Positions 7,460 to 16,688 are shown, numbered from the stretch's first letter. The stretch: 64,000 nucleotides of DNA from an uncultured Oscillospiraceae bacterium (GCA_910579125.1 CAJTTH010000005.1:1-64000), one strand, 5' to 3'. Translations and numbers: made by a program. Notes: generated by a model not told the origin, from the sequence alone.

Positions 7460-7906
7460 ATGAAAATAGTAACAAGAGATTTCGGCGAGGTCGAAATAAA
7501 TGAAAATACGATAATCAGCATTCCGAACGGGATACTCGGGTTTGAGGACACAAAGCGCTATACGCTGCTTTGTCCGCTCGGAGAGGACACCTTTCCGATG
7601 TGGCTGCAATCGGTGGACGGCACGGAGCCTTGTTTTGTGGTTTACGATCCCATGCAGATATACCCCGATTACCGTTTTGAGATAACCGACGAGGAGCAGG
7701 CTCTTCTGAAAATCGACGAGGACACGCCATACCGTTGTCTTACGGTGGCGATCGTTCCCGATGATTACAGAAAAACCACCATAAACCTGCGCTGTCCGAT
7801 AGTCGTCAACACGCGCGATAACCTTGCGGCACAGGTGATCCTCGAGGATTACGACTTTAAGTGCCCCGTTTATTCCGAGGCGGACGCCTCCGCTAAGGAG
7901 GTCTGA
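7460..7906 (+). CDS. fliW: Flagellar assembly factor FliW
   Basis: A 148-residue protein with the FliW signature IPNGILGFEDTKRY near residue 22. FliW binds either flagellin or CsrA, so that free FliW inhibits CsrA when flagellin is exported. The ATG at 7460 follows aaagg and is preferred to the in-frame TTG at 7451, which overlaps the previous gene. csrA follows directly. Confidence 0.93.
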   Translation: MKIVTRDFGEVEINENTIISIPNGILGFEDTKRYTLLCPLGEDTFPMWLQSVDGTEPCFVVYDPMQIYPDYRFEITDEEQALLKIDEDTPYRCLTVAIVPDDYRKTTINLRCPIVVNTRDNLAAQVILEDYDFKCPVYSEADASAKEV

Positions 7907-7908
7907 AT

Positions 7909-8142
7909 ATGCTGGTAGTAACACGAAAGACCGACGAGAGTATTTCGATCGACGATAAGATCGAGATCACGGTGCTTGATATATCCAAGGACAAAGTAAA
8001 GATTGGGATAAACGCCCCGAAAGAGGTCAAGATTTTCCGAAGCGAGCTTAAAACGCTGAAACAGACGAACGAGCAGTCGGCTCATGCGTCGGGTGCGGCT
8101 ATAGAGCAGCTTCTAAATTCACATAAACAGGAGGAGAAGTAA
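7909..8142 (+). CDS. csrA: Translational regulator CsrA
   Basis: The 77-residue protein has the full CsrA core: MLVVTRK at the start, the EITVLDI strand and GINAPKEVKIFRSEL with the RNA-binding Arg near residue 44. The C-terminal extension of about 20 residues is typical of FliW-partnered CsrA in Firmicutes, where it is the FliW contact. Target mRNAs (flagellin in B. subtilis) are outside the window. The ribosome site aaggagg is 8 bases upstream. Confidence 0.95.
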   Translation: MLVVTRKTDESISIDDKIEITVLDISKDKVKIGINAPKEVKIFRSELKTLKQTNEQSAHASGAAIEQLLNSHKQEEK

Positions 8143-8144
8143 TT

Positions 8145-10487
8145 ATGTCAAGTAGTACAATGCGTCTGAGCGGAATTAACTCGGGATTTGATACCGAGGC
8201 TATGATCCAACAGATGATGTCCGCGTATCAGACGAAGATCGACACCCAGAATAAAAAACTCCAGAAGCTCCAGTGGCAGCAGGAGCAGTACCGCGATGTA
8301 ACATCCAAGCTCACAAGTTTTAAGAGCAAGTATTTTGACATACTGAAGCGCGACACTTATCTTATGAGCCCGTCGTCGTTCAGCAAATTCAAGTCGACTA
8401 TTACGACCAAGTCGGGCAAGGAAAGCGGTCTTAAGGTAAGCACCGATTCCAAGTCGAGCGTCGGCTCTCACAAGATAAAGGTCGACAGCCTTGCTACCGC
8501 TGCGGTAACAAAGGGCGGACAGGTCGCTCCGCAGAACTTTAAGCTCGACGTTGACAAGGCTATGGCGGATTCGTCCGTTGACGAAAACGGCAAGTACAAC
8601 TTCTCGTTGGACGTTAAGGTCGGCAGCGTCGCAAAGACTGTCGAGTTTTCGGGAGCGGATAAGGACGAACTCCTCGCAAGCCTTAACGCCGAGCTTGAGG
8701 ACGCGTTCGGCGTTACCTCCGGTGGATCGTCGTTTATTTCGGCGTCGCTCAACAACGGCGAATTTTCGTTCAAAACCTCCGGCAACGCTACCGCTACCGT
8801 AACCGAGAGAACGGGCAACTTCGGCATGGGCAAGCCCGCCGAAAGAGTCGCTATCGACCCCGCGGCGGCTCTTACCGGCACCAGTTCTATCTCCGTTACT
8901 ATCCCTAACTACTATACAGGAGACGCCGTTACAAAGAACATTGGGTTTCAGACGGTTTCCAATACCTATTTTGATGCGCGTACGACCGATCAAAATATAA
9001 ATGCGGCGTTCATCAACCTTAAAAAGCATGCGTACGCCAACAAGTACGGCGTAAATGTAGATACCGTTACCGAGGAAACGATGAATGAAAATAACTTCAT
9101 CTACTCCAGTGCGGACGCGGCTTATGATTTAAACAGTCAAACGCTTACCTCAGCGCTCAACAGCGCGTTCGGGCTTGAGCAAGGCGTTTCGTTCACTATC
9201 GACGGTTCGTCTATGACGGCTAAGTACATGATGGACGGCTCGGCGGTAGAGTTTACAATGACCTCCACCTGTGACGCAACGTTCGGTCTGAAGAAAGGCT
9301 CGTCCACAAGTTACATTGATGAGAGCACCAAGCTCGCCGATATGGGAATTGCGACAAACGCTAATTCTGACGATGGCGATTTCTACACCATGAACATCAA
9401 CGGCACGGAGATCAAGGTCGGCGCGAAAGCTACTGTTTCCGATCTGATGAAGGCCGTAAACAATAGCGGCGCGGGCGTTACCATGACGTATTCCAAGCTC
9501 GAGGGTTCGTTTACTCTCACGGCAAACGACAAGGGCAACGGCGGCGATATCGACATTGAGGAAAGCGATGTTCTCGCACAGGCTTTGGGTCTCACCGCAG
9601 GCGCGGGCGGAAATCACACGGCGGGTACGAACGCGGTCATTACGATCGACGGAGTACAGGTCGAGCACAACGACAACGTTTACGAGCTTGACGGCGTTAA
9701 GTTCGACTTCTCCGAGGTTGATCCCGCGGATAACGAGACGATCTCTGTAAACGTTGAAAAAGACTACGATAACATAAAGCAGACGATAAAGGATTTTGTT
9801 AAGGACTACAACCAGATGCTCGATGATATAAACGGCTATGTTTATACCGCGCGTCCGAAGGATAAGAACAAGAACTACTACGATCCGCTTACCGACGAGG
9901 AAAAAGAGGCGATGTCCGAAAAGGAGATCGAGAAGTGGGAGGAACAGGCGCAGAAGGGTCTGCTCTATCACGACAGCACCGTTATGAGCGTTATGTCGAA
10001 GATCAGAACCGCGATGTACAGTGCGGTCGAACTTGAGGACGGCAAAAAGTTCGGTCTGTTCAGTATGGGCATAAAGACCTCCTCTACCTACTCTGACCGC
10101 GGCAAGCTGGAGATAGACGAGGATAAGCTCGACAAGGCGTTCGAGGAAAATCCCGACGCTATCATAAAGCTGTTCACAGATTCCGAAAACGGTGTTATGG
10201 CGAAGGTAAATAACGCTATCAACGATGCTGTAAAGGATACCGGTACGGTCAAGGGTTCGCTTGTCCGCAAGGCGGGTCTGGCAACGGGTACTTCCGCAAA
10301 GGACAACACTATTTTCAAGGAAATGGAGCGCATCAACAAGCGTATCGAGCAGCTTCAGGACCGTTACGACAAAAAGGAAGAATATTGGTGGACAGTATTC
10401 ACCAATCTCGAGAAAATGCAGGCGCAGTTCCAGTCGCAGCAGAGTTACATTTCTCAGTTTACGGCAAACGGCGGATTTCTGTCTTGA
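8145..10487 (+). CDS. fliD: Flagellar filament cap protein FliD (HAP2), enlarged
   Basis: N-terminal D0 region (LSGINSGFDTEAMIQQMMSA) and the C-terminal helical region (GRLEIDE-like GKLEIDEDKLDKAF, then a coiled coil to the end) identify FliD, which caps the growing filament and can act as an adhesin. At 780 residues it is above the usual 450-650. A module at about residues 148-189 resembles the repeats inside the neighbouring FlgL. A classical flagellin-IN-type unit is visible near residues 405-470 (INGTEIKVG). The csrA stop is 2 bases upstream, with the ribosome site inside csrA. Confidence 0.94.
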   Translation: MSSSTMRLSGINSGFDTEAMIQQMMSAYQTKIDTQNKKLQKLQWQQEQYRDVTSKLTSFKSKYFDILKRDTYLMSPSSFSKFKSTITTKSGKESGLKVSTDSKSSVGSHKIKVDSLATAAVTKGGQVAPQNFKLDVDKAMADSSVDENGKYNFSLDVKVGSVAKTVEFSGADKDELLASLNAELEDAFGVTSGGSSFISASLNNGEFSFKTSGNATATVTERTGNFGMGKPAERVAIDPAAALTGTSSISVTIPNYYTGDAVTKNIGFQTVSNTYFDARTTDQNINAAFINLKKHAYANKYGVNVDTVTEETMNENNFIYSSADAAYDLNSQTLTSALNSAFGLEQGVSFTIDGSSMTAKYMMDGSAVEFTMTSTCDATFGLKKGSSTSYIDESTKLADMGIATNANSDDGDFYTMNINGTEIKVGAKATVSDLMKAVNNSGAGVTMTYSKLEGSFTLTANDKGNGGDIDIEESDVLAQALGLTAGAGGNHTAGTNAVITIDGVQVEHNDNVYELDGVKFDFSEVDPADNETISVNVEKDYDNIKQTIKDFVKDYNQMLDDINGYVYTARPKDKNKNYYDPLTDEEKEAMSEKEIEKWEEQAQKGLLYHDSTVMSVMSKIRTAMYSAVELEDGKKFGLFSMGIKTSSTYSDRGKLEIDEDKLDKAFEENPDAIIKLFTDSENGVMAKVNNAINDAVKDTGTVKGSLVRKAGLATGTSAKDNTIFKEMERINKRIEQLQDRYDKKEEYWWTVFTNLEKMQAQFQSQQSYISQFTANGGFLS

Positions 10488-10515
10488 TAATTCCTTGAAA
10501 TGAAGGGTGATTAAC

Positions 10516-10920
10516 ATGGTTAATCCTTATGCACAATACAAAAAACAGTCGGTCGAGACGATGACTCCGGTCGAGGTCGTGATCAAGCTGTACAGCGAGA
10601 TCGAAAAGCAGTGCGCTATCGGCATGGACTTTGTGGAGAAGAAAAACTACGCGAAGTCCAACGAGGCGTTCATCAAAGCGGAGGACTGCATAGACGCGCT
10701 CCGCGAGACGTTGGATATGTCAATACCGATCTCGAAAAATCTTGACGATCTGTACATCTTCTTCTACAAGACGATCGTTAAGGCGAATACAAGCAAAGAC
10801 CTTACCGACTTGAAAAAGGTTGTTCCTATGATCTCCGAGCTTCGCGATGCATGGACGCAGATAAGCCAGATGACGAGGGAAGAAATAGAGACGCAGGACA
10901 AGGCAAATAAGAAAAAGTAA
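10516..10920 (+). CDS. fliS: Flagellin export chaperone FliS
   Basis: The 134-residue protein starts NPYAQYKKQSVETMTPVE, the standard FliS opening, and is all-helical. FliS binds the C-terminus of flagellin before export. The ATG at 10516 is placed properly behind gaagggtg; an upstream in-frame GTG at 10507 would lie inside that ribosome site. It follows fliD as usual. The flagellin gene itself is not in the window. Confidence 0.93.
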   Translation: MVNPYAQYKKQSVETMTPVEVVIKLYSEIEKQCAIGMDFVEKKNYAKSNEAFIKAEDCIDALRETLDMSIPISKNLDDLYIFFYKTIVKANTSKDLTDLKKVVPMISELRDAWTQISQMTREEIETQDKANKKK

Positions 10921-10954
10921 AAATAGACTGCAATTCAGGGAAAGAGGGGAAATA

Positions 10955-11440
10955 ATGGAAGAGCTTTTGGGATGTGCAAGAATAAATGAGATAATGGCTC
11001 GGATGTTGTCAACGCTTCAGGACTACGAAAAAGAAACGGATAATATGGTAAATGCCGAGATCGAGGTACTTCAGGAAGCTCTTATCGCCAGAAACGAGCT
11101 TATTGATACCCTCGAGGATCTTAAGGAAGAGCTGCAGTCGGTCATTGAGTGCGAGGCTCCCGAGGAGCAGACGCTGCTGAAAGCGCTGATCAACGGCAGC
11201 TTTGTGAACGTTGAGCTTGACGAGCAGCACAAGCGGCTTCAGATGATACAGCGGAGCATTACCGCGACAAAGCAGCGCATTGTTGACAAAGACAAGGTGA
11301 TATCGGGGCAGTTCAAGGAACGCCGCACCGATTCCCGCCGCGAGCTTGAGCAGCTGAAGCAGACCAAGCAGAAGATCGGCTATTACAACAGCGCGGTCGT
11401 TGGAAGAGCGACGGGACAGTCGCTGAATAAGAACCTATAA
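10955..11440 (+). CDS. FliT/FlgN-like coiled-coil flagellar protein
   Basis: The 161-residue protein is almost entirely helical, with heptads through residues 15-140 and a basic C-terminus. It ends the flagellar operon, directly after fliS and before a terminator, where FliT-type export chaperones are common. I do not recognise a diagnostic motif, so the FliT role is inferred from position and size. The ribosome site is aaagagggga. Confidence 0.6.
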   Translation: MEELLGCARINEIMARMLSTLQDYEKETDNMVNAEIEVLQEALIARNELIDTLEDLKEELQSVIECEAPEEQTLLKALINGSFVNVELDEQHKRLQMIQRSITATKQRIVDKDKVISGQFKERRTDSRRELEQLKQTKQKIGYYNSAVVGRATGQSLNKNL

Positions 11441-11443
11441 TTG

Positions 11444-11477
11444 AAAGCCGCCGGGCGTTTACGCAAGGCGGCTTTTT
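11444..11477 (+). terminator. Terminator of the flagellar operon
   Basis: Perfect 9-bp arms (11444-11452, 11467-11475) are followed by TTTTT. It lies 4 bases after the last flagellar stop codon. Confidence 0.9.
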
Positions 11478-11501
11478 GGTTTGTATAGCGGGGGCAGTTT
11501 A

Positions 11502-12398
11502 ATGAAGTGCAGTCTTTGTCCGCGCAAATGCGGAGTTGACCGAATGGTCTCGCGGGGGTATTGCGGTATGGGCGCGGAGATTACCGCAGCAAAGGCTATG
11601 CTGCATTATTGGGAGGAGCCGTGCATTTCGGGTGAACACGGCAGCGGAGCGGTGTTTTTCTCGGGGTGTGTGCTGAAATGCGCGTACTGCCAGAATTACG
11701 GTATAAGCACGGAGCATAAAGGCAAAGTTATAACCGTGGAGCGCCTTTCGGAGATATTTCTCGAATTGGAGCGTCAGGGCGCGCAGAACATCAATCTCGT
11801 AAATCCCACGCACTTTGTTCCCGAGGTGATACGCGCAGTCAGGATTGCAAGACGCGGCGGACTGTCGGTGCCGATAGTGTACAACTCGGGCGGTTACGAG
11901 CGCGTACAAACGTTAAGGGCGCTTGAGGGGATAGTCGACGTTTATCTGCCCGACATAAAGTATTTTGATGATGAATTGGCAAAAGCGCTCTCCGACGCAC
12001 CGTATTATTTTAATACGGCAATGAGCGCCGTCGCAGAAATGGTAAGGCAAACGGGAAAACCCGAGTTCACCGACAACGACGAGAGCAAGCCGCTCAAACG
12101 CGGAACTGTCGTCCGTCATCTGGTATTGCCGGGGCAGTACAAGGATTCGGTCGAGATCGTAAGGCGGCTCGGTGAGCGGTTCGGCGGGGATATTCTGTTC
12201 AGTCTGATGAGCCAGTACACGCCGTTCGGGCGCGTAAAGACCGATCCGAAGTTCGGGAAATTCAACCGTCGGATCACGACGTTTGAGTACAGGAAAGCGC
12301 TGGACGCGGTGTACGCGGCGGGGCTGTCGGGGTATATGCAGGAGAAGTCGTCGGCGCGGGAGGAATACACCCCCGAATTCGATTTTTCGGGATTGTAA
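11502..12398 (+). CDS. Radical SAM protein, PflA/AmmeMemoRadiSam-like (COG1313 type)
   Basis: The 298-residue protein has the radical SAM cluster motif Cys56-x3-Cys60-x2-Cys63 (CVLKCAYC), preceded by a Cys-rich N-terminus (CSLCPRKC and GYCGMG) that could bind a second metal centre. Proteins of this type are annotated as putative pyruvate-formate-lyase-activating enzymes, but the substrate is unknown and no glycyl-radical enzyme lies nearby. The ATG at 11502 is chosen behind gcggggg rather than the upstream TTG at 11481, which falls in the terminator tail. Confidence 0.85.
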   Translation: MKCSLCPRKCGVDRMVSRGYCGMGAEITAAKAMLHYWEEPCISGEHGSGAVFFSGCVLKCAYCQNYGISTEHKGKVITVERLSEIFLELERQGAQNINLVNPTHFVPEVIRAVRIARRGGLSVPIVYNSGGYERVQTLRALEGIVDVYLPDIKYFDDELAKALSDAPYYFNTAMSAVAEMVRQTGKPEFTDNDESKPLKRGTVVRHLVLPGQYKDSVEIVRRLGERFGGDILFSLMSQYTPFGRVKTDPKFGKFNRRITTFEYRKALDAVYAAGLSGYMQEKSSAREEYTPEFDFSGL

Positions 12399-12427
12399 GT
12401 GAATAGTAGTGAAACAAAGGAGGAAAT

Positions 12428-13054
12428 ATGAGCGGCGAAGAAGAAGTAGTTTTGGACGGCTGGAACGCGATAACGGAGGCGTTTCAAAAGGTTTATACGG
12501 GGCAGGACGAGCCCAAGCATTTCGGGGTGCTGATACCGTGGCGGCTCGGCGGAAACGATCCGCTTGACGGGATTGGCGTTTACGACAGCGGCGATTGTTG
12601 GCATTTCGTGACCTACGGGCTGACGGAGCTCTATGAAAAGGAGAGCGAGAACACCGAATACAGCGGCTACGGAATGGAATTTACGCTGCGGCTGAAAAAG
12701 GGCTGCTACGAGGACGAGGAAGCCGAGCTGCGGTGTATATGCGGAATATTCCAGTCAATAGCGCGGCTTACGTTTGAGCACGGCGAGCTGTTCAACGTTT
12801 GGGAATACATATACACGGGTCAGCAAACGGGAATGGACACGCGGCAGCTTTCAAAGCTCACGGGATTTTTCACGATCCCCGACACGAAAATACCGACCAT
12901 ACAAACACCGAACGGCAAGGTTGAATTTGTGGAGTTTGTCGGAGCGACCGACGCGGAGCTTCTCAAGCTCAAAAACAAGGAGATGACCGTGAAAGAGCTG
13001 TACAAGCAGCTCGGCACGGATATCACCGATTACGGACGCGCGAGTTTATATTGA
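12428..13054 (+). CDS. Suppressor-of-fused (SUFU) domain protein
   Basis: The 208-residue protein matches bacterial SUFU-domain proteins: HFGVLIPWRLGG near residue 30, a W-H-F-V-T-Y-G-L-T-E-L-Y strand, and the later EF-x-L-R-L core. Bacterial SUFU proteins are often immunity proteins of polymorphic toxin systems, but many are orphans, and no toxin is adjacent here. The ribosome site aaggaggaaat fixes the start. A bidirectional terminator follows. Confidence 0.85.
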   Translation: MSGEEEVVLDGWNAITEAFQKVYTGQDEPKHFGVLIPWRLGGNDPLDGIGVYDSGDCWHFVTYGLTELYEKESENTEYSGYGMEFTLRLKKGCYEDEEAELRCICGIFQSIARLTFEHGELFNVWEYIYTGQQTGMDTRQLSKLTGFFTIPDTKIPTIQTPNGKVEFVEFVGATDAELLKLKNKEMTVKELYKQLGTDITDYGRASLY

Positions 13055-13058
13055 AATA

Positions 13059-13083
13059 AAAGCCTCCCTCGGGAGGCTTTTGT
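13059..13083. terminator. Bidirectional terminator between convergent genes
   Basis: Arms aaagcctccc and gggaggcttt (13059-13068, 13071-13080) are flanked by A- and T-runs on either side. They separate the SUFU gene from the convergent ECF gene. Confidence 0.88.
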
Positions 13084-13085
13084 TG

Positions 13086-13694
13086 TTATGATACTTTAAT
13101 GCGCCCTTTAACCAAGTTGATGATAAAAACTATCGCCGAGCTCAACACCAGATTTATCGCAAGCTCCACAAGGAAATTCAGACCGACCATTCCGAGCAGC
13201 AGATAGCCGAATACGTTGTCGTAGCCCAGCCCCGCGCCCCATTCTTTGCAGGCGTCCAGAAAGAACACCACGCAGCCCAGCAGGAACACTGCCGTATTCA
13301 CGACGGGAGTGACAATTCCCGAAACGACAACGGCGGGCAGCTTGCCTCTCTTTTCGATGAGCCTATACACCACGCCGCCGACCGCTCCCGAAACAGAGCC
13401 TTTAAGCAGCACAGTGAGGATAGTTCCGGGAACGTTTATCGTCATAAACAGCGCTGCGTCTCCCGTAAGCAGCACAGTCAGCCCGAATACGAAGCCCAGC
13501 CACGCACCCGCTTTCCACCCGTACAGCGCTGCGCCTATAATTATCGGCGCAAGACAAAGCGTAATGCTGAACGGTCCGAATTTTATCTGCGACGCGACTA
13601 TCTGAAGCACGACTATGACCGCCGTAAGCATTCCCATTCCGACGATAGTCTGCGTTTTGTTTGAGTTCCGTCTCACTCGGTTGTTTGTCTCCAT
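13086..13694 (-). CDS. ECF transporter S component, probably for pantothenate
   Basis: The 202-residue integral membrane protein has about six hydrophobic segments and the small-residue first helix common to ECF substrate-binding (S) components. It lies 18 bases downstream of coaX (type III pantothenate kinase) on the same strand, which points to pantothenate (PanT-like) as the vitamin. Family members use a shared EcfA-EcfA-EcfT module encoded elsewhere. The substrate is inference from the neighbour. Confidence 0.8.
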   Translation of the reverse strand: METNNRVRRNSNKTQTIVGMGMLTAVIVVLQIVASQIKFGPFSITLCLAPIIIGAALYGWKAGAWLGFVFGLTVLLTGDAALFMTINVPGTILTVLLKGSVSGAVGGVVYRLIEKRGKLPAVVVSGIVTPVVNTAVFLLGCVVFFLDACKEWGAGLGYDNVFGYLLLGMVGLNFLVELAINLVLSSAIVFIINLVKGRIKVS

Positions 13695-13712
13695 AGTTTC
13701 TCCCTTTTCTGT

Positions 13713-14486
13713 TTATCTGTTTTTCTTGTATATCTCCAGCAAGCCCTCTAAAATAAGGTACTCGTCAAGCGCAAAGTCGGTCTTGCAGAGCGGCTTTATC
13801 GCGGACGAAAAACCGCCCGTTGCGATAACGGTACACTTTTCGCCGATCTCGCGTTCAAAGCTCTCGATCATTCCGTCCAGCATAAACGCCGTTCCGTTGA
13901 GCAGCCCCGAGCGCATACAGTCAATGGTGTTCGTGCCGATGACCTTTTTGATAGGCTCGCCCGTTACTCCGATAAGCGGCAGCGCCGCTGTTTTCGCTGC
14001 GAGCGCCTCCGCTGATATCTTCACTCCCGGAGCGATAATTCCGCCGATGAACGCGCCCGTTTTATCCACGGCGAGAATTTTAGTTGCCGTTCCGAGGTCG
14101 ATAACGATCGCGGGCAGCGGATAACGCTCCTTAGCGCCCACCGCGACCGCCGCCATATCCGCGCCGAGCGAGGCGGGTTCGTCTATTTTTATGTTAAGCC
14201 CCGTCTTTATCCCGGGACCTACCGTCATTACCTTGCAGCCGCATATCTTCTCCACAGCCGCGCGGAGCTGCCCCGTAACGGGCGGCACTACCGACGACAA
14301 GATCGCACCGTCAACGGCAGAGGGAGCAATATCGTACAGCCGCAGGATATCCGCAAGCTCAATCGCATACTGGTCCTCCATTCGCGCCCTGTCTGTGGAA
14401 ATGCGCGACTCAAAAACAAGCCCGCCGTTTTCGTCAAAACCGCCGAACTGCGTATTCGTATTGCCCACGTCAACAGTAAGTATCAT
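13713..14486 (-). CDS. coaX: Type III pantothenate kinase
   Basis: The 257-residue protein opens with the ASKHA phosphate loop DVGNTNTQFG (residues 5-14) and has the later DLGTATKI and GGIIAPGVKIS motifs of CoaX. It phosphorylates pantothenate in the first step of coenzyme A synthesis and needs a monovalent cation. The ribosome site gggaggac precedes the ATG. It heads a two-gene unit with an ECF S component. Confidence 0.95.
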   Translation of the reverse strand: MILTVDVGNTNTQFGGFDENGGLVFESRISTDRARMEDQYAIELADILRLYDIAPSAVDGAILSSVVPPVTGQLRAAVEKICGCKVMTVGPGIKTGLNIKIDEPASLGADMAAVAVGAKERYPLPAIVIDLGTATKILAVDKTGAFIGGIIAPGVKISAEALAAKTAALPLIGVTGEPIKKVIGTNTIDCMRSGLLNGTAFMLDGMIESFEREIGEKCTVIATGGFSSAIKPLCKTDFALDEYLILEGLLEIYKKNR

Positions 14487-14543
14487 TGTTGTGTCCTCCC
14501 GCTTTTGTTTCTTATTTTATTATACCACATTTTCATGGGAAAA

Positions 14544-15260
14544 TCAACCTGATATTTCCGGCGAAAACCATGTTATATTGTGCTTTCTGTCCCTGAGCGT
14601 TACCTTAACGCCCTCGAGACCCGACAGCTCGCGCACCGCTGTTTCCGTGTCTTCGCATTTAATGCTGTTTATTTCCAGCGAATGCAGACCGTCAAAATTC
14701 GCAAACAGTTCTCCTGTATTATCGGGAATATCCACATCAAATCCCCAATAACCGCCGACGTCTATATTTTCAAACTCGCGGCAGTATTGTACAGCCTCGG
14801 CAAAGGATATCCGCTCGTTTATCCCGAGCACTATTCTGCTTTGCTTGGGATATATGCGTATATTCCATTCCGACCAATGCTCTATGTAAATTTCGATATC
14901 GACTGCGGGGTGTGAGAGATATTGATTTTGGGCGATAAGCCCGTTTACCTCTTCGGTTATTTCGGGGATCGCCGCGATAACGTCCGAAAAGTCCTCCTCC
15001 GTCTCCATTGTCGAACTGATCGTCGTCCGACCCTCCTCGTCCCATATGTTGCCGGACGCTCCGAGCATACGCATTTTTTCGGGAAATCTCCGCGCCGACG
15101 GAGTTACTCGGCTGTGGACGATATCCTTTATTTTGTACAGGGTCGCGGAATCCTCGTCGGCAAGCACTCTCGGGAGCAGAAAAAACGCGGCGGTAAGCAT
15201 TGCGAACTTTACGATAACAGCCGCCGTTATTATCATCGCGCGTTTCAGCTTAACGTTCAT
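14544..15260 (-). CDS. Unknown membrane-anchored protein
   Basis: A 238-residue protein with one N-terminal hydrophobic segment (about residues 8-32) and a mixed alpha/beta exterior domain. I do not recognise the family. Its ATG overlaps the stop of the upstream gene by four bases (ATGA), so the two are translated together. Confidence 0.75.
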   Translation of the reverse strand: MNVKLKRAMIITAAVIVKFAMLTAAFFLLPRVLADEDSATLYKIKDIVHSRVTPSARRFPEKMRMLGASGNIWDEEGRTTISSTMETEEDFSDVIAAIPEITEEVNGLIAQNQYLSHPAVDIEIYIEHWSEWNIRIYPKQSRIVLGINERISFAEAVQYCREFENIDVGGYWGFDVDIPDNTGELFANFDGLHSLEINSIKCEDTETAVRELSGLEGVKVTLRDRKHNITWFSPEISG

Positions 15261-15844
15261 GACCTTCTCCTTTCCGACGTTTCGAGAAAGCGGTTGACTG
15301 CCGCAAGCGCTATTATAACAATCAACGCCGCAACAACCATGCCCTCAATGCCAAACAGGATAAAAAGTGCCGCCCTTTCCTCAGCGGGCGCTCTGCCGGG
15401 GAAAGTGATAAGCAGACTGCCGCCGTCGGCGCGGAGCGCGTAACGTCTGCCGCCGTTATAGCTCCATTCCGCTGTTTCGGTAACGCCGAGGATGTTTCCG
15501 TTTTTGTCAACATAGGCGGCTTTTAACGCGCCGTATTTTTCCCGCAGCGCGAAGAAGTTTGTTCCGCCCGCAAGCTCGGCGCTGCCGTTTTGGCTGAACG
15601 TGATCTCGCAGCCGTCCTCGGAAAGGCGCACATAGTCGTCGGAGCCGTCGTCCGCTTTTACGAGCAGACCGATATGTACGGTATTTTCGGGAAGATTTTT
15701 TAAATTCAGGTCGGTCACGCTCGGGTCGGTGTGAAACATTCCCGTATCCCATACCGCAACCGCAATGATATACCATATCGCGGGAAAGAAAAACAAAATG
15801 TCAATAAGTCCGACAATTATTATTGTGTACGGCAGTTTCTTCAT
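15257..15844 (-). CDS. Unknown protein with N- and C-terminal membrane segments
   Basis: A 195-residue protein with hydrophobic segments at about residues 6-30 and 160-182 around a beta-rich domain. A domain of about 130 residues would be outside the cell. The family is not recognised. A ribosome site (aaggagcg) and an extended -10 promoter lie upstream. Coupled to the next gene by an ATGA overlap, it probably forms a small envelope unit. Confidence 0.72.
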   Translation of the reverse strand: MKKLPYTIIIVGLIDILFFFPAIWYIIAVAVWDTGMFHTDPSVTDLNLKNLPENTVHIGLLVKADDGSDDYVRLSEDGCEITFSQNGSAELAGGTNFFALREKYGALKAAYVDKNGNILGVTETAEWSYNGGRRYALRADGGSLLITFPGRAPAEERAALFILFGIEGMVVAALIVIIALAAVNRFLETSERRRS

Positions 15845-15870
15845 AACGCGCTCCTTTATTCTTTTTCCAT

Positions 15871-15879
15871 ATTATAACA
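15871..15879 (-). promoter_or_regulatory. Extended -10 promoter for the two-gene envelope unit
   Basis: On the minus strand TGTTATAAT (TG-n-TATAAT) lies about 30 bases upstream of the ATG. No good -35 hexamer is visible, which extended -10 promoters tolerate. Confidence 0.55.
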
Positions 15880-16353
15880 TATTAAGGTATAAAATGCGAT
15901 AACAAAATGGTTACAAATAGTTACAATTTTATTACAGTTTAAGATTTTACGCTGCTCTCGGCGTTATTTTTTTTCATCTCTCGGGTGCGAGAGTAAACCC
16001 GTGCGGCAACACATAAAATTTAAAGAAACAAAACCACAGAGAACAACAAAATTTAATATACAGAGCACACAACGTCCTATTCCCCGTTATTTCGACAATA
16101 TCACCAACCTATTCCCCAAACCGCAGCAAAACTCAATAAAAAAAGTCCGTTTTCGCTTGCGAATATCGACCGAAAATTCACGTCATCTATGTTAAAATAT
16201 GATTACGGGCAAGCTCCGCTCACCGCGCCCGAACGTTTTTTCGGGAAAGCGCCGGGTAAGGACTGTGAAGCCGCGCCTGCCGTAACGCGGAAAATCGCGG
16301 TTGTACCACGCGGTTTTCCGCGCTGCGCTTTAAAAAATCAAGGAGGAAATAAA
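15880..16353. other. Intergenic region and structured leader of spoIIA
   Basis: No convincing gene is seen here. 15978-15993 is a 6-bp hairpin with a 4-base loop. 16000-16160 is A-rich and featureless. The last part before spoIIAA holds two hairpins: cccgaa/ttcggg near 16230-16250, and a 14-bp stem with one G-U pair (16286-16299 with 16309-16322, 9-base loop). Neither has a T-run, so they are not simple terminators. A sigma-H promoter, expected in front of spoIIA, could not be identified with confidence. Confidence 0.5.
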
Positions 16354-16677
16354 ATGCTGAAGATATATAATGACGGAAAACGCATTACCGCCGCGCTTTC
16401 GGGCGATATAGACCACCATGCCGCACGGGAGTTCAGAACGGCGCTCGACGAGATTATTGCCCGCTCGCGACCGGAGCTGTTAATTCTCGATATGGAAAAC
16501 GTCGGCTTTATGGACAGCTCGGGAATAGGACTGATTCTCGGTCGGCTGAAGTCGGTGCGAGCGGCGGGCGGGGAGATACTTATTAAAAACGCAAGCCCCG
16601 GGATAGCCGCCGTTATAAAGCTCTCGGGGTTGAGCACGCTGATCGTTGAACCGAAAAAACAAGAGGCAAGGCTGTAA
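16354..16677 (+). CDS. spoIIAA: Anti-sigma F factor antagonist SpoIIAA
   Basis: The 107-residue STAS-domain protein has the phosphorylation site MDSSGIG at residues 53-59; Ser56 aligns with the Ser that SpoIIAB phosphorylates. Unphosphorylated SpoIIAA releases sigma F in the forespore. The ATG follows aaggaggaaat; reading further upstream would run through the structured leader. spoIIAB and sigF follow at once. Confidence 0.95.
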   Translation: MLKIYNDGKRITAALSGDIDHHAAREFRTALDEIIARSRPELLILDMENVGFMDSSGIGLILGRLKSVRAAGGEILIKNASPGIAAVIKLSGLSTLIVEPKKQEARL

Positions 16678-16688
16678 AGGAGTAAATT

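Noticed and set aside
16001..16195. 64-codon open frame upstream of spoIIA
   Set aside because: No ribosome site, A-rich low-information sequence and atypical composition; most likely chance.
16100..16200. Sigma-H promoter for spoIIA
   Set aside because: GAATAT at about 16158 has no AGGA-type -35 at the right distance; too weak to call.
16215..16285. Cobalamin-riboswitch-like words (actgtgaag, cctgccgt) in the spoIIA leader
   Set aside because: Only fragments match, the conserved B12-box order and core pairing are missing, and the downstream genes have no cobalamin link.
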